NCBI RefSeq assembly: GCF_000416985.1
Contig: NZ_ATDL01000015.1
Span: 1-64,000 of the forward strand
Length of the DNA stretch: 64,000 bases
Direction: 5' to 3'
Source: Sphingobacterium paucimobilis HER1398
GTDB lineage: Bacteria; Bacteroidota; Bacteroidia; Sphingobacteriales; Sphingobacteriaceae
Shown in pieces: positions 56,394 through 64,000 of this stretch (its first letter is position 1; every line of letters begins with the position of its first letter). The notes beneath the pieces were generated by a model. That model was given only the letters and a program-made list of their open reading frames with translations. It was not told the DNA's origin and made no database searches. A program made the position numbers and the translations under genes.

Positions 56394-57824
56394 ATGAAGG
56401 ATTATCAACTGCAAATACAGCGTATCAAAGACAAGCTCGCGGAAGCTAAAATAGCCGATATAGATTTTAAAGTCTTTGGTGCGGATGCACACCGATACGA
56501 ATTGAACCCTCCTATTTCCTTAAAGGAGGTAGAGGAATTTGAACGTCTTCATAAGGTAAGCATTCCTATTGCTTATAAACTCTTCGTTACACAGGTGGGA
56601 AATGGAGGCCGATCGTATAATGGATCGGGGGCTGGACCTTTTTATGGTCTGTATGCGTTTGGAGAGCATTTTGCGATTTCATATGATACTTATGAAACGA
56701 TGCAGATTCAATCTCCAACGAAGGTCTGTCCCGAAATGACAAAAGTAGAATGGCAGGCAGAAGTGGACTACATCGATGCTGCCGGGACTGATGATGTTGA
56801 ATTTGAAAAGAGAGAAGCCGCATTATGGGGCGGTGTTTTGGTGATAGGTACACAAGGCTGCACCTTTCATCACGCATTGCTGCTCAATGGTCCACATATG
56901 GGACGAGTAGTGAATATTGATGATGGAGATCGACAATTGCCTCAATTTTCCTTTGAATCCGACTTTCTTGATTGGTATGAACGCTGGCTAGACGATGTCA
57001 TAGAAGGCAACCTTTCTGAACGTAATTCAGGATCATTTGGTTATCAGATGGGCGGCCAGCAGGAAGACCTGCTGACTTTGTATATGAAAACTCCTGATCA
57101 GGCAATTAAACAGCACGCCTTGGAAGGTTTATTATTCAAGAAAAAATTATCGCCTTCTATCCTATCTCAATTAGAGCAGCGCTTTGATGAGCAACCACAA
57201 GAAATACAGTCTACCCTAACTGAAGTTCTATTGGCAAATGACTATGCCCTTGCTGTCCCCTATTTGAATAAACTGTTTAAAAGCAACATCAACAGAGCTG
57301 TAAAGCTGATTCATTGGTATGCTAAGGAGCATAAAAAGGAATGGGTACCACTTGTCAAAGAAAGCCTCCATAATGGAATGGATGAGGAAGCATTCCGTTT
57401 TGCATCCTATATCCTACAAGAGGATCCAAGGCTGGATTTTGAAGTTCTTAAACCTTTTGTTCAGCATGAAAATCCGGCCATAAGATCGCAGGTGTTCTAT
57501 ACATTCAGTTTTCTGAAAGACAAGAGCAATTACGAACAGGAATTCTTGATTGGACTGGATGAAACCAACAAGAGCGAAATCATTACGGTATTGCAATCGC
57601 TTGGTGATTTCAAGACGAAGGCTATTTTAAAAAAACTACAGGAACTGGTGTATAAATTTCCCTATACGGTTGTGGAGCCGGACGAACATGATATCATCTA
57701 TTATACGGATGATACCGACGATCTTGTCTATATAACAAGTAACCTCGAAAGTGCACTGGATCGATATGAACTGGATTACGAATCCGTAAAAACAATCGAT
57801 GTAGATCAATTTGAATTAGCTTAG
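56394..57824 (+). CDS. SMI1/KNR4 (SUKH) protein with C-terminal HEAT-like helices
   Basis: 476 residues, cytoplasmic. Residues about 20-200 are a SUKH-type domain: ISLKEVEEFERLHKVSIPIA, YKLFVTQVGNGGR, GPFYGLYAFGE, LVIGTQGCTFHHALLLNGPH, WYERWLDDVI. The rest, about 220-440, is a series of helical pairs (LEGLLFKKKLSPSILSQLEQ, RSQVFYTFSFLKDKSNYEQE) like HEAT repeats. SUKH proteins act as immunity proteins against nuclease-type toxins. No toxin gene is adjacent. Confidence 0.85.
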   Translation: MKDYQLQIQRIKDKLAEAKIADIDFKVFGADAHRYELNPPISLKEVEEFERLHKVSIPIAYKLFVTQVGNGGRSYNGSGAGPFYGLYAFGEHFAISYDTYETMQIQSPTKVCPEMTKVEWQAEVDYIDAAGTDDVEFEKREAALWGGVLVIGTQGCTFHHALLLNGPHMGRVVNIDDGDRQLPQFSFESDFLDWYERWLDDVIEGNLSERNSGSFGYQMGGQQEDLLTLYMKTPDQAIKQHALEGLLFKKKLSPSILSQLEQRFDEQPQEIQSTLTEVLLANDYALAVPYLNKLFKSNINRAVKLIHWYAKEHKKEWVPLVKESLHNGMDEEAFRFASYILQEDPRLDFEVLKPFVQHENPAIRSQVFYTFSFLKDKSNYEQEFLIGLDETNKSEIITVLQSLGDFKTKAILKKLQELVYKFPYTVVEPDEHDIIYYTDDTDDLVYITSNLESALDRYELDYESVKTIDVDQFELA

Positions 57825-57918
57825 CGGATATTAATCAAAACAGGAACAATGATGTCCTTTGTTTTTTCGACCAAGTCTGAAAGCAAGGTGTATCCTAAAA
57901 CACATCGATTTTTCTAGA

Positions 57919-58299
57919 TTAGCTGGCATTTTTGCTGTCTTTTGTCGTGTGGAGAGCGTTACGATAAGAGATTCCCCATTTCGCTATTTCGTCAATAATT
58001 GGACCTAATGTTTTTCCATATTCCGTTATCTCATAGACTACAGTAATTGGTTTGGTCTGCTGTACTGTACGTGTCACCAATTGATTTATTTCCATATCCT
58101 GAAGTTCTTTTGACAGCATTTTAGAACCGATGCCCTCTACTTCTCGCAACAGATCCATGAAGCGCATTTTATCCGTTTCGAGTAAAGTGCCCAGAATATG
58201 GAACTTCCACTTGCCTGAAAGGATCTCCATCGTATCTTTGATAGCAGTTATCCTTGTTTTACAGGTCTCACTATAATTGACCGACAGCTTTTTTTTCAT
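57919..58299 (-). CDS. HxlR-family transcriptional regulator
   Basis: 126 residues, single winged helix: CKTRITAIKDTMEILSGKWK, FHILGTLLETDKMRFMDLLR, GIGSKMLSKELQDMEINQLV, VYEITEYGKTLGPIIDEIAK. Starts with a Cys-containing segment (ETCKTRI) typical of HxlR regulators that react to redox or aldehyde signals. Divergent from yceI; the gap contains the palindromes at 58370-58395, the likely operator. Confidence 0.92.
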   Translation of the reverse strand: MKKKLSVNYSETCKTRITAIKDTMEILSGKWKFHILGTLLETDKMRFMDLLREVEGIGSKMLSKELQDMEINQLVTRTVQQTKPITVVYEITEYGKTLGPIIDEIAKWGISYRNALHTTKDSKNAS

Positions 58300-58369
58300 A
58301 ACATTCAGATATTTCCTTGTCTATTTCCCTTTGTTACAAAGTTATGGAACTCCACACAACTTCCCAACA

Positions 58370-58395
58370 GGAAAGTAGTTTCCAAAAGGAAACTA
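58370..58395. promoter_or_regulatory. Candidate HxlR operator, overlapping palindromes
   Basis: GGAAAGTAGTTTCC (58370-58383) shares its right half with the perfect palindrome TAGTTTCC-AAAA-GGAAACTA (58376-58395). Overlapping GGAAA/TTTCC units between the divergent hxlR and yceI genes are the expected form of an HxlR dimer operator. Confidence 0.65.
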
Positions 58396-58421
58396 ATGCG
58401 TATTGTGCAGTGACTTTGCTT

Positions 58422-58429
58422 TAGATTTG
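58422..58429 (+). promoter_or_regulatory. -7 box TAGATTTG of the yceI promoter
   Basis: Matches TAnnTTTG, 36 bases before the yceI start. A clear -33 box at the expected distance is not visible. Confidence 0.45.
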
Positions 58430-58465
58430 CAGACAATAAAATCAAACAACAATAAGATATACAAA

Positions 58466-59143
58466 ATGAAGAAAACGTTTATTTTAGCATTCGCAGCAGC
58501 AACATTATTTGTGTCTTGTCAGGGATCAGGCGGTGATAAAACAGCTACCAGCAGCCAACAAGAGGTAGCAGAACAAAAAGGAGCAACGTATGTATTGGAC
58601 CAAGATCAAAGTTCGCTAAAATGGACGGGGTATCATAAAGGTGGTTTTGATCCAAGATTTGGTACATTAAAGACTGAAGGTACCGTAGCTGTAGAGCATA
58701 ATGCAATAACAGGTGGCTCGTTTACAATCGATATTAATTCAGTAGCAACTGACGAGAAATCAGTAGACTTGGCTAAGACTGGTGGTAAAACAGCCGCGAA
58801 TCTGGATGAGCACCTAAAAAACGAAGATTTCTTTCAAGCAGACAAATTCCCAACAGCTAAGTTTGAGATCACGGGTGTTACGGCTTTTGACAAAGCCAAT
58901 GATAAAAGTGTGATCGAAGGAGCAACAAATATCATCAGTGGTAACCTAACCATTAAAGACAAAACTGTAAACGTCACATTTCCTGCTAAGGTAGACATCA
59001 CTGCCGATACGGTGCATGTGGTATCAAAATTCACCATTAATAGACAGGATTGGGGATTGACATATGGAACAGACGGAGATCCGAAGGACTGGGTAATCTC
59101 CCAAGAGATCGACATCGAATTGAATATACACGCTAAAAAATAG
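58466..59143 (+). CDS. YceI-family lipoprotein
   Basis: 225 residues from the ATG at 58466 (a longer frame from 58403 has no leader). Lipobox LFVSC (Cys17). From about 45 the YceI beta barrel: YVLDQDQSSLKWTGYHKGGF, GTLKTEGTVAVE, HLKNEDFFQADKFPTAKFEI, FTINRQDWGLTYG. YceI proteins bind isoprenoid-like lipids in the periplasm. Divergent from, and probably controlled by, the HxlR regulator. Closed by the terminator at 59154. Confidence 0.94.
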   Translation: MKKTFILAFAAATLFVSCQGSGGDKTATSSQQEVAEQKGATYVLDQDQSSLKWTGYHKGGFDPRFGTLKTEGTVAVEHNAITGGSFTIDINSVATDEKSVDLAKTGGKTAANLDEHLKNEDFFQADKFPTAKFEITGVTAFDKANDKSVIEGATNIISGNLTIKDKTVNVTFPAKVDITADTVHVVSKFTINRQDWGLTYGTDGDPKDWVISQEIDIELNIHAKK

Positions 59144-59153
59144 TGTGACTATG

Positions 59154-59187
59154 ATTTTCTCTGCCTAAGGTTACAGGCAGAGAAAAT
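59154..59187 (+). terminator. Rho-independent terminator of yceI
   Basis: Perfect 13-bp stem ATTTTCTCTGCCT / AGGCAGAGAAAAT with an 8-base loop (59154-59166, 59175-59187), eleven bases after the stop. Confidence 0.9.
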
Positions 59188-59276
59188 TGCCGTTATAAGG
59201 CATTGTACTTCTCCTACGCAGCGCTGCATATTATATATTTTAGGCCAAAATCCATTAATTCTATATCTTCGTGCCT

Positions 59277-59927
59277 ATGGAAAAGAAAATAACCGTTTTA
59301 TTCGTATTGCTTTGCAATATATTCTTTCTTTGGGCACAAGACAGTACCGTTTATAAAGGGATAACGATTCAACAAGGCGATCTTTTGTTCGTGGGTGCCC
59401 AACCTGAAAATTTATCCGGTGCCATCAATCGGGTGACGCAACGCAATGCCGGTGATTCTTTTTCCCATATCGGGCTTATAGAAATCATACAAGGTATCCC
59501 TTACATCCTGCACGCTACGGGTAGTAAAGGTTCCGTAAAGGAATCTTTGGATAATATGATCGGTGACAATGACAGACAGCAATATGTCGTCTATCGAATC
59601 GACAGCATGTACATGGAGGCCATTCCTAAGGCATTGGAAAAAGCGCATCAGATGCTTGGAAAGCCTTATAACTGGAGCTATGTACTGACTGACAGTTCAT
59701 ACTACTGTTCGGATTTCGTAGAGCGGGCCTTCCGTCATATTGCACTCTTTCGACTCGAGCCGATGACATTCAAAAACCCGCAAACAGGTACATTTGATGA
59801 TTTTTGGTTATCGTTTTATGATAAACTAGGAATAGCGGTGCCGGAGGGAGAGTTGGGCTGTAATCCGAATGGGTTAGCGGCCAGCACAAAAATCTATCGA
59901 GTAGGTACATTAGAAATAGAAAAATAG
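59277..59927 (+). CDS. YiiX/YebB-like permuted papain-fold amidase, secreted
   Basis: 216 residues from the ATG at 59277; a GTG at 59271 would add two residues. Leader MEKKITVLFVLLCNIFFLWA, cleavage near AQD. Permuted NlpC/P60-type fold: His in SFSHIGLIEI, Cys in SSYYCSDFVERAF, and GDLLFVGAQ at the N-terminus. Probable cysteine peptidase or amidase of unknown substrate. A TATCTTCG box ends only a few bases upstream of the ATG, suggesting a nearly leaderless mRNA. Confidence 0.85.
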   Translation: MEKKITVLFVLLCNIFFLWAQDSTVYKGITIQQGDLLFVGAQPENLSGAINRVTQRNAGDSFSHIGLIEIIQGIPYILHATGSKGSVKESLDNMIGDNDRQQYVVYRIDSMYMEAIPKALEKAHQMLGKPYNWSYVLTDSSYYCSDFVERAFRHIALFRLEPMTFKNPQTGTFDDFWLSFYDKLGIAVPEGELGCNPNGLAASTKIYRVGTLEIEK

Positions 59928-59972
59928 GTTAACTATAAAGGGTCGCTATGTGCGCCCCTTTATAGTTAACCT
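59926..59972. terminator. Bidirectional terminator, convergent
   Basis: Perfect 17-bp stem (59926-59942 with 59956-59972; AGGTTAACTATAAAGGG) around a 13-base loop, starting at the stop codon of the papain-like gene and lying between it and the convergent SWIM gene. Confidence 0.85.
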
Positions 59973-59984
59973 AATCCCCTATCA

Positions 59985-61319
59985 CTAGCCATTTACCATT
60001 TTAACGGCAAGGATATGCTTACACAGTCCTCTTTTGCCCTGATGATTGGTAAACCAATTACAGGTGCACTGTTGCTTATCTCCCTGAATGATGACGGTAT
60101 GCTGTACTCCTGATCCTTCTACACGGGCTTCTATATAAGCTGCTGTATTCTTTATAAACTGAACACCGGCTGTTGCCACAAGTTTCTTTGCATTTTTGAG
60201 CCTTGGATTCAAAGCCAGAATCCGTTCCATCTTAAAGGGCAGGCGTCTGTAATAGTGTTGATGGCTATGCAGGTCGTAACCTAATAAACCAATAGATGAC
60301 AGCGATGCGGACAGCGTATCCATTGTATCAAAGTCTACATCATGCTCTATCGATAACATGGTCGGATCAAAGAGCTCATTGGACTTGAGCAAACCATTGA
60401 CAGCATGTATCCATTCATCGGGTACAGCCTTAATCATGTTTTCAAGCACATTGCCCTCTCCGGAGAACCCTCTATAACTATCTGGCGAAAGTGCCAGAGT
60501 CAGTCTCATCTTTCCAAAATCGGCTACAAAAGCGGCACTTTCCGCTCCTTTCTCTTGATAGACGATCAATTTGTCGGCGTAGGTCAGCAATCCCTCCAGA
60601 AGTCTTAACCGTTGAATGCCTCCGATACGGACAGCATCGCCCGTACCAATCGGTGAAAAGATAAACCTATTGGCCCGCTTAGTCAAATAGAACTCTCCTT
60701 TCGCATTTCCTTTGGGAATCCCTTGAAATAGCTGAATAAGCTGTATCTTATTCAATTCAAACTGTACCTCCATACCTGCCAAGTACAATTGCACAGAGGT
60801 GAGTCCTTTGATCCAACGTGGTGGTAAAGTTACTTTCTTTTCAATGACTTTGGCTTTATCTGTACTGATAGCGACTTCTTGACTTCCTACCCCAAGCACC
60901 ATCTTTTCTGTCTTTTTTACAGCATTCAAAGCATTGAGCATAGGCTCATTGAAATCTACGTTGGTCGTACCACTTGCTATAAATTCGCCGTCTATAGCGT
61001 CTTCTAATAAATCCAACCGTGCATACACGCCGTTACACGATGAAAAACCTTCAAAACGGATCTGATTAGTTCCCGCAGAGACGATAGGGTCGCGGAGACT
61101 CGGAGGCACAGGGCCAAAACTGGAGCGCACGACTTTGGACAAGGTCAATAGGCATTTAGAGGTCAATAAAGGATCAGTCAAACTTCCCCAAAAGAAACAG
61201 GGCACATTGGCCACTTCAGCCAGTTCCGACTGATGTGCCAACACCAATTGCTGTATCCCCGACTGTTGGGTCAGCTGCGACTGTCTTGCATAGCTAATTG
61301 CTAAATCTTGTTCTGCCAT
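59985..61319 (-). CDS. SWIM zinc-finger protein
   Basis: 444 residues, cytoplasmic. The C-terminal SWIM zinc finger is CTCNWFTNHQGKRGLCKH (C-x-C-x(n)-C-x-H). The preceding part is globular with no named family. SWIM proteins of this kind are found next to MoxR-type AAA ATPase and vWA genes in many bacteria (the yehLMPQ-type arrangement). Its start is four bases after the DUF6493 stop, so the two form an operon. Confidence 0.88.
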   Translation of the reverse strand: MAEQDLAISYARQSQLTQQSGIQQLVLAHQSELAEVANVPCFFWGSLTDPLLTSKCLLTLSKVVRSSFGPVPPSLRDPIVSAGTNQIRFEGFSSCNGVYARLDLLEDAIDGEFIASGTTNVDFNEPMLNALNAVKKTEKMVLGVGSQEVAISTDKAKVIEKKVTLPPRWIKGLTSVQLYLAGMEVQFELNKIQLIQLFQGIPKGNAKGEFYLTKRANRFIFSPIGTGDAVRIGGIQRLRLLEGLLTYADKLIVYQEKGAESAAFVADFGKMRLTLALSPDSYRGFSGEGNVLENMIKAVPDEWIHAVNGLLKSNELFDPTMLSIEHDVDFDTMDTLSASLSSIGLLGYDLHSHQHYYRRLPFKMERILALNPRLKNAKKLVATAGVQFIKNTAAYIEARVEGSGVQHTVIIQGDKQQCTCNWFTNHQGKRGLCKHILAVKMVNG

Positions 61320-61323
61320 ATGG

Positions 61324-64000
61324 TTATTTTCTTATTTTCTTTAAAACCGGTTGTAGGCTTTTATAAGCCTCTAAACGTTCGAATACCTGACTCTGTTCTG
61401 CTGTGAGACTATGCTGTTCCTTCGTCTGCAGATCATAGTAATACGCTATGATTTTTTTAAAATTGGTGGGCATCTTATCCGCTAGACTATAATGCTGCAA
61501 TGCGACATCCAATACCTGCAACAGGGCATTGTTATGTTTGGAAGAGATATCTCGGCATTGTTCCAAAACCTCTACAAAGCGACCTATCGGCCCATAACCA
61601 TGACTCAGTAAAACACCTAAGCACTGTCCTAATACATCCGGTTGTAACCTATTCTCCTCTATAGTTGCTATCAGCACCTCGACTGACATCGCACGCACCT
61701 CTTTTTCTTTGTTAAAAGTAGACGTAGCCAAATACAGATTAGACTGCCCGTCCATTCTGAAAAAACCGTGCAGCATCTGATTCAGATAGGACGCTGGAGC
61801 CTTCCCTCCGATATCGCTCTTGCTATTGAGCCCTAATGTCAAGAACATAGAAAGACTCTCGGTATTCTGTGGCATCAGACTATGCAAATAAGGGATATCC
61901 ATCCTATGGAGGTAATAGGCCGCAATAGAACTCTTGCCGCGGCTATAGATATCTTTATGATACAGAAAAGTATCAATACCTTGCTTGAATGCAGGTAGTG
62001 GATAATTCAATTCATCCCCATTGTATACTTGTTCAGATTTTCTAGTAACGTAATTATACCCATTGTAGTAGGTAGGCTCAATGGTCAGTGCCGGCCGAAA
62101 AGGTCTGGCCGCAAATGGGATATCGGTTAACGGCTCCTGATCAAACTCCTCGAAGTATTCATCGGGATAATGGGTACGCGCCACCGTGGCCCATACGCCA
62201 AGCCACAGTAACTCTGCTGAGTCTTTCGAACTCAATAGATTCTTGAGCCATGACCGCTGTTGTGTCTTGATAGCCGTATCGACCCCGAATGCGTAGTTCA
62301 ATACCTCGCGCATCTGCGGATCATTTACCTGCGAGACCAAAGGTATGGCCTTATCTAGTTCCTCCCTGACGGTACGGCTCAATGCAATCGCTAAATCGAC
62401 AAAATCAATCTTCACCCCTGCCTGTTGATAGTCGAGAAGACGTTGGGTCAATACTGCAGGAGCAATCCAAAAAGGCTTATGACTTGGCAAGCTCAATAAT
62501 GGTAGGTTTATGCCGTCTATGAGATGCTGTTGCAACTGTTGCATCTGATTCCCCATAAGGCTCATCCATTTGGAATAATTGGTATTACGGTCCTTATTCT
62601 GATATACTGTCTTTGGCCTGTAATACATATTCAAGAATACACTTGAGAAATGATCAAAACAAGCAGATTCGCGGTAGATACCACTTAATTGTTTGACGTA
62701 AGGTTCCAGTTGTTTTCTATAATCGGCTGGAAATGTGGGGGCATATTGCACCCAAGCATTCATCAGTATTTCTATCGCTATGGGGTCTGTCCCACCAATC
62801 ACTTCGCCTATCTTGAAAAAGATATCATTCCATGTCTGCGGATAGTCTATTGTCTCGCTCAGATAGCTTACCTCTACTGGATCAAATGCATAGGCCTCCC
62901 TACTTTCTCCGTTCAGGACGGACAAGATCTCTTCTTCGGAATAAGCTGCGTCTTGAAATAAGGCCTGCATATCAGTCGCTACCGCCCCCATCATCTGAGG
63001 CCTGTAAATCTGTAATTTAGAGGCCAGTTCTTCGCTGGATTCCTGCTGATGTTTCAAGATGAATTTCGCGGCTCTCTCCTGCAACGCTAAATCTGGAATC
63101 ATAAACAGATCTGCTGCCAGCAAGGCAAGACGTGCCTTTAGTTCCGGATATTGTTTTAATAGTTTATCAAACTGTATCAAAAGCGTCTTAAGACTGGTCT
63201 TAACGTCGCTACGCATAAAAATTCCTTCACTCCAATCTAAAAACTCTGTCAGTTGAAAATCAGGATGTGCCAAAAATGGTTTAAGATAGTCTACTGTAAA
63301 ATTGACTACAGCACTATGTTCGGCATGCAACAACGGGAAGAACTTCTGTTGATGGCTCAAAACCACGTCTTCTGGCAATTGCAGACGATCTATCAGTTTT
63401 CTAAAGTAACTTTTGAGATTAATATTCCAATTTTTGGTCTGGGCTTCCAACGCACCTGTTACAATCAGATCGCGATCGATCTTACCGGCCTCCAAGAGGG
63501 TGCTGAATACCTTGTCCCAGGTCAGTTCATTGACGCTATTTTGATAGCTGTAGTCGTGGTATATATTTTGAATATTAGTTTCATATTCAAATACCAACGG
63601 GATATCCCGCTGAATAGTCAGTTCATCTTCGGTCAAAACTTTAAAATGTTTTCCCGACTCCTTGTAGTTGACCGATGATACAGAACCCGCATACAACTCG
63701 GGCTCAAACTGTATGTGTCCTAAGTCCTCTAAACGTCTCAGCTTGGAGTACGTTAGTCTTTGCCACTCATTGCGTCGGGCCAGCTGTAAGAGATAACCTC
63801 CCAACCAATCGGGCTTAGCGTATGTCAGAATATTTTCTACATCAGGACTTTCAACCTGCTCCATAAGTTCATAAAAAATATCCCAACTACCCGCATCAGA
63901 TCCCGAAAAGGTGGCTAAAGCAAGTAATTTGACGATACGTTGCTGTTCCTTATTCCCTCTGGTTCCCCAATCGTACTGTGCCTTTTTGCGATACACGGGG
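61324..64000 (-). CDS. DUF6493-like large protein, 5' end outside window
   Basis: At least 891 residues; the frame is open to the right edge, and the apparent GTG at 63996 is only the edge of what can be seen. All-helical repeats throughout (e.g. LLALATFSGSDAGSWDIFYE, LFMIPDLALQERAAKFILKH, LLWLGVWATVARTHYPDEYF). The stretch FRPALTIEPTYYNGYNY is unusual. By neighbour (SWIM protein) and size I assign it to DUF6493, a family of HEAT-like scaffold proteins linked to MoxR/vWA systems. More genes of that system probably lie right of the window. Confidence 0.65.
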   Translation of the reverse strand, partial: PVYRKKAQYDWGTRGNKEQQRIVKLLALATFSGSDAGSWDIFYELMEQVESPDVENILTYAKPDWLGGYLLQLARRNEWQRLTYSKLRRLEDLGHIQFEPELYAGSVSSVNYKESGKHFKVLTEDELTIQRDIPLVFEYETNIQNIYHDYSYQNSVNELTWDKVFSTLLEAGKIDRDLIVTGALEAQTKNWNINLKSYFRKLIDRLQLPEDVVLSHQQKFFPLLHAEHSAVVNFTVDYLKPFLAHPDFQLTEFLDWSEGIFMRSDVKTSLKTLLIQFDKLLKQYPELKARLALLAADLFMIPDLALQERAAKFILKHQQESSEELASKLQIYRPQMMGAVATDMQALFQDAAYSEEEILSVLNGESREAYAFDPVEVSYLSETIDYPQTWNDIFFKIGEVIGGTDPIAIEILMNAWVQYAPTFPADYRKQLEPYVKQLSGIYRESACFDHFSSVFLNMYYRPKTVYQNKDRNTNYSKWMSLMGNQMQQLQQHLIDGINLPLLSLPSHKPFWIAPAVLTQRLLDYQQAGVKIDFVDLAIALSRTVREELDKAIPLVSQVNDPQMREVLNYAFGVDTAIKTQQRSWLKNLLSSKDSAELLWLGVWATVARTHYPDEYFEEFDQEPLTDIPFAARPFRPALTIEPTYYNGYNYVTRKSEQVYNGDELNYPLPAFKQGIDTFLYHKDIYSRGKSSIAAYYLHRMDIPYLHSLMPQNTESLSMFLTLGLNSKSDIGGKAPASYLNQMLHGFFRMDGQSNLYLATSTFNKEKEVRAMSVEVLIATIEENRLQPDVLGQCLGVLLSHGYGPIGRFVEVLEQCRDISSKHNNALLQVLDVALQHYSLADKMPTNFKKIIAYYYDLQTKEQHSLTAEQSQVFERLEAYKSLQPVLKKIRK

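Noticed and set aside
1..64000. CRISPR array, tRNA or rRNA genes, prophage structural genes
   Set aside because: Looked for and not seen: no regularly spaced short repeats, no cloverleaf-like stretches, no capsid, tail or integrase genes.

Overview
The window looks like a chromosomal segment of a Bacteroidota bacterium, most likely of the Sphingobacteriaceae (Sphingobacterium/Pedobacter type). Evidence: three ECF-sigma/FecR/SusC/SusD loci, many Bacteroidota-style lipoproteins, TAnnTTTG-type promoter boxes without strong Shine-Dalgarno sites, OMP_b-brl-type TonB receptors, a LytS/LytTR pair and a DUF6493/SWIM pair. I see no rRNA, tRNA or CRISPR array.

Left edge (1-5.4 kb) is an accessory patch: the 3' end of an IS21-type istB gene, a small XRE regulator facing a fused nucleotidyltransferase-HEPN protein, an Imm11-like immunity protein, two gene remnants (one a frameshifted two-helix membrane protein), several inverted repeats, a secreted alpha/beta hydrolase and a lipocalin-like lipoprotein.

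Three glycan/nutrient-uptake loci follow. Locus A (5.7-13.9 kb, minus): sigma, FecR, SusC, SusD and a DUF4369/TlpA thioredoxin; its SusC gene is cut by a single in-frame amber codon. Locus B (16.3-27.3 kb, minus): sigma, FecR, SusC, SusD, phosphodiester glycosidase (NAGPA-type), an IPT/NHL-repeat lipoprotein and a GH20 beta-hexosaminidase. Locus C (39.8-50.1 kb, plus): sigma, FecR, SusC, SusD, a second phosphodiester glycosidase, a BACON/beta-helix surface protein and a GxDLY-type SGNH esterase. B and C look like paralogous systems for hexosamine glycans containing sugar-1-phosphodiester links (inference). All three carry a hairpin between fecR and susC, a candidate attenuator. Locus C lies between two 117-bp direct repeats differing at one base, each holding the last codons of the SGNH gene and its terminator: a scar of tandem duplication or of recombinational insertion of the whole locus.

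Between A and B lie a transglutaminase-like/GNAT fusion and an OsmC protein. Between B and C (27.8-39.4 kb) are GtrA, a TonB-linked beta-barrel receptor, a TPR lattice protein, a remnant of an Ada-type metal-binding domain, a remnant of an amidohydrolase, a LytS-type sensor kinase with its LytTR regulator, an AraC regulator with a VOC protein, and a small lipoprotein.

The right part (50.3-64 kb) is mixed: an Imm30-like protein, SnoaL-like protein, AraC regulator, RidA, several unrecognised proteins, a SUKH/SMI1 protein, a divergent HxlR/YceI pair with a clear palindromic operator, a YiiX-type papain-like protein, and a SWIM zinc-finger protein followed by a DUF6493 protein that runs off the right edge.
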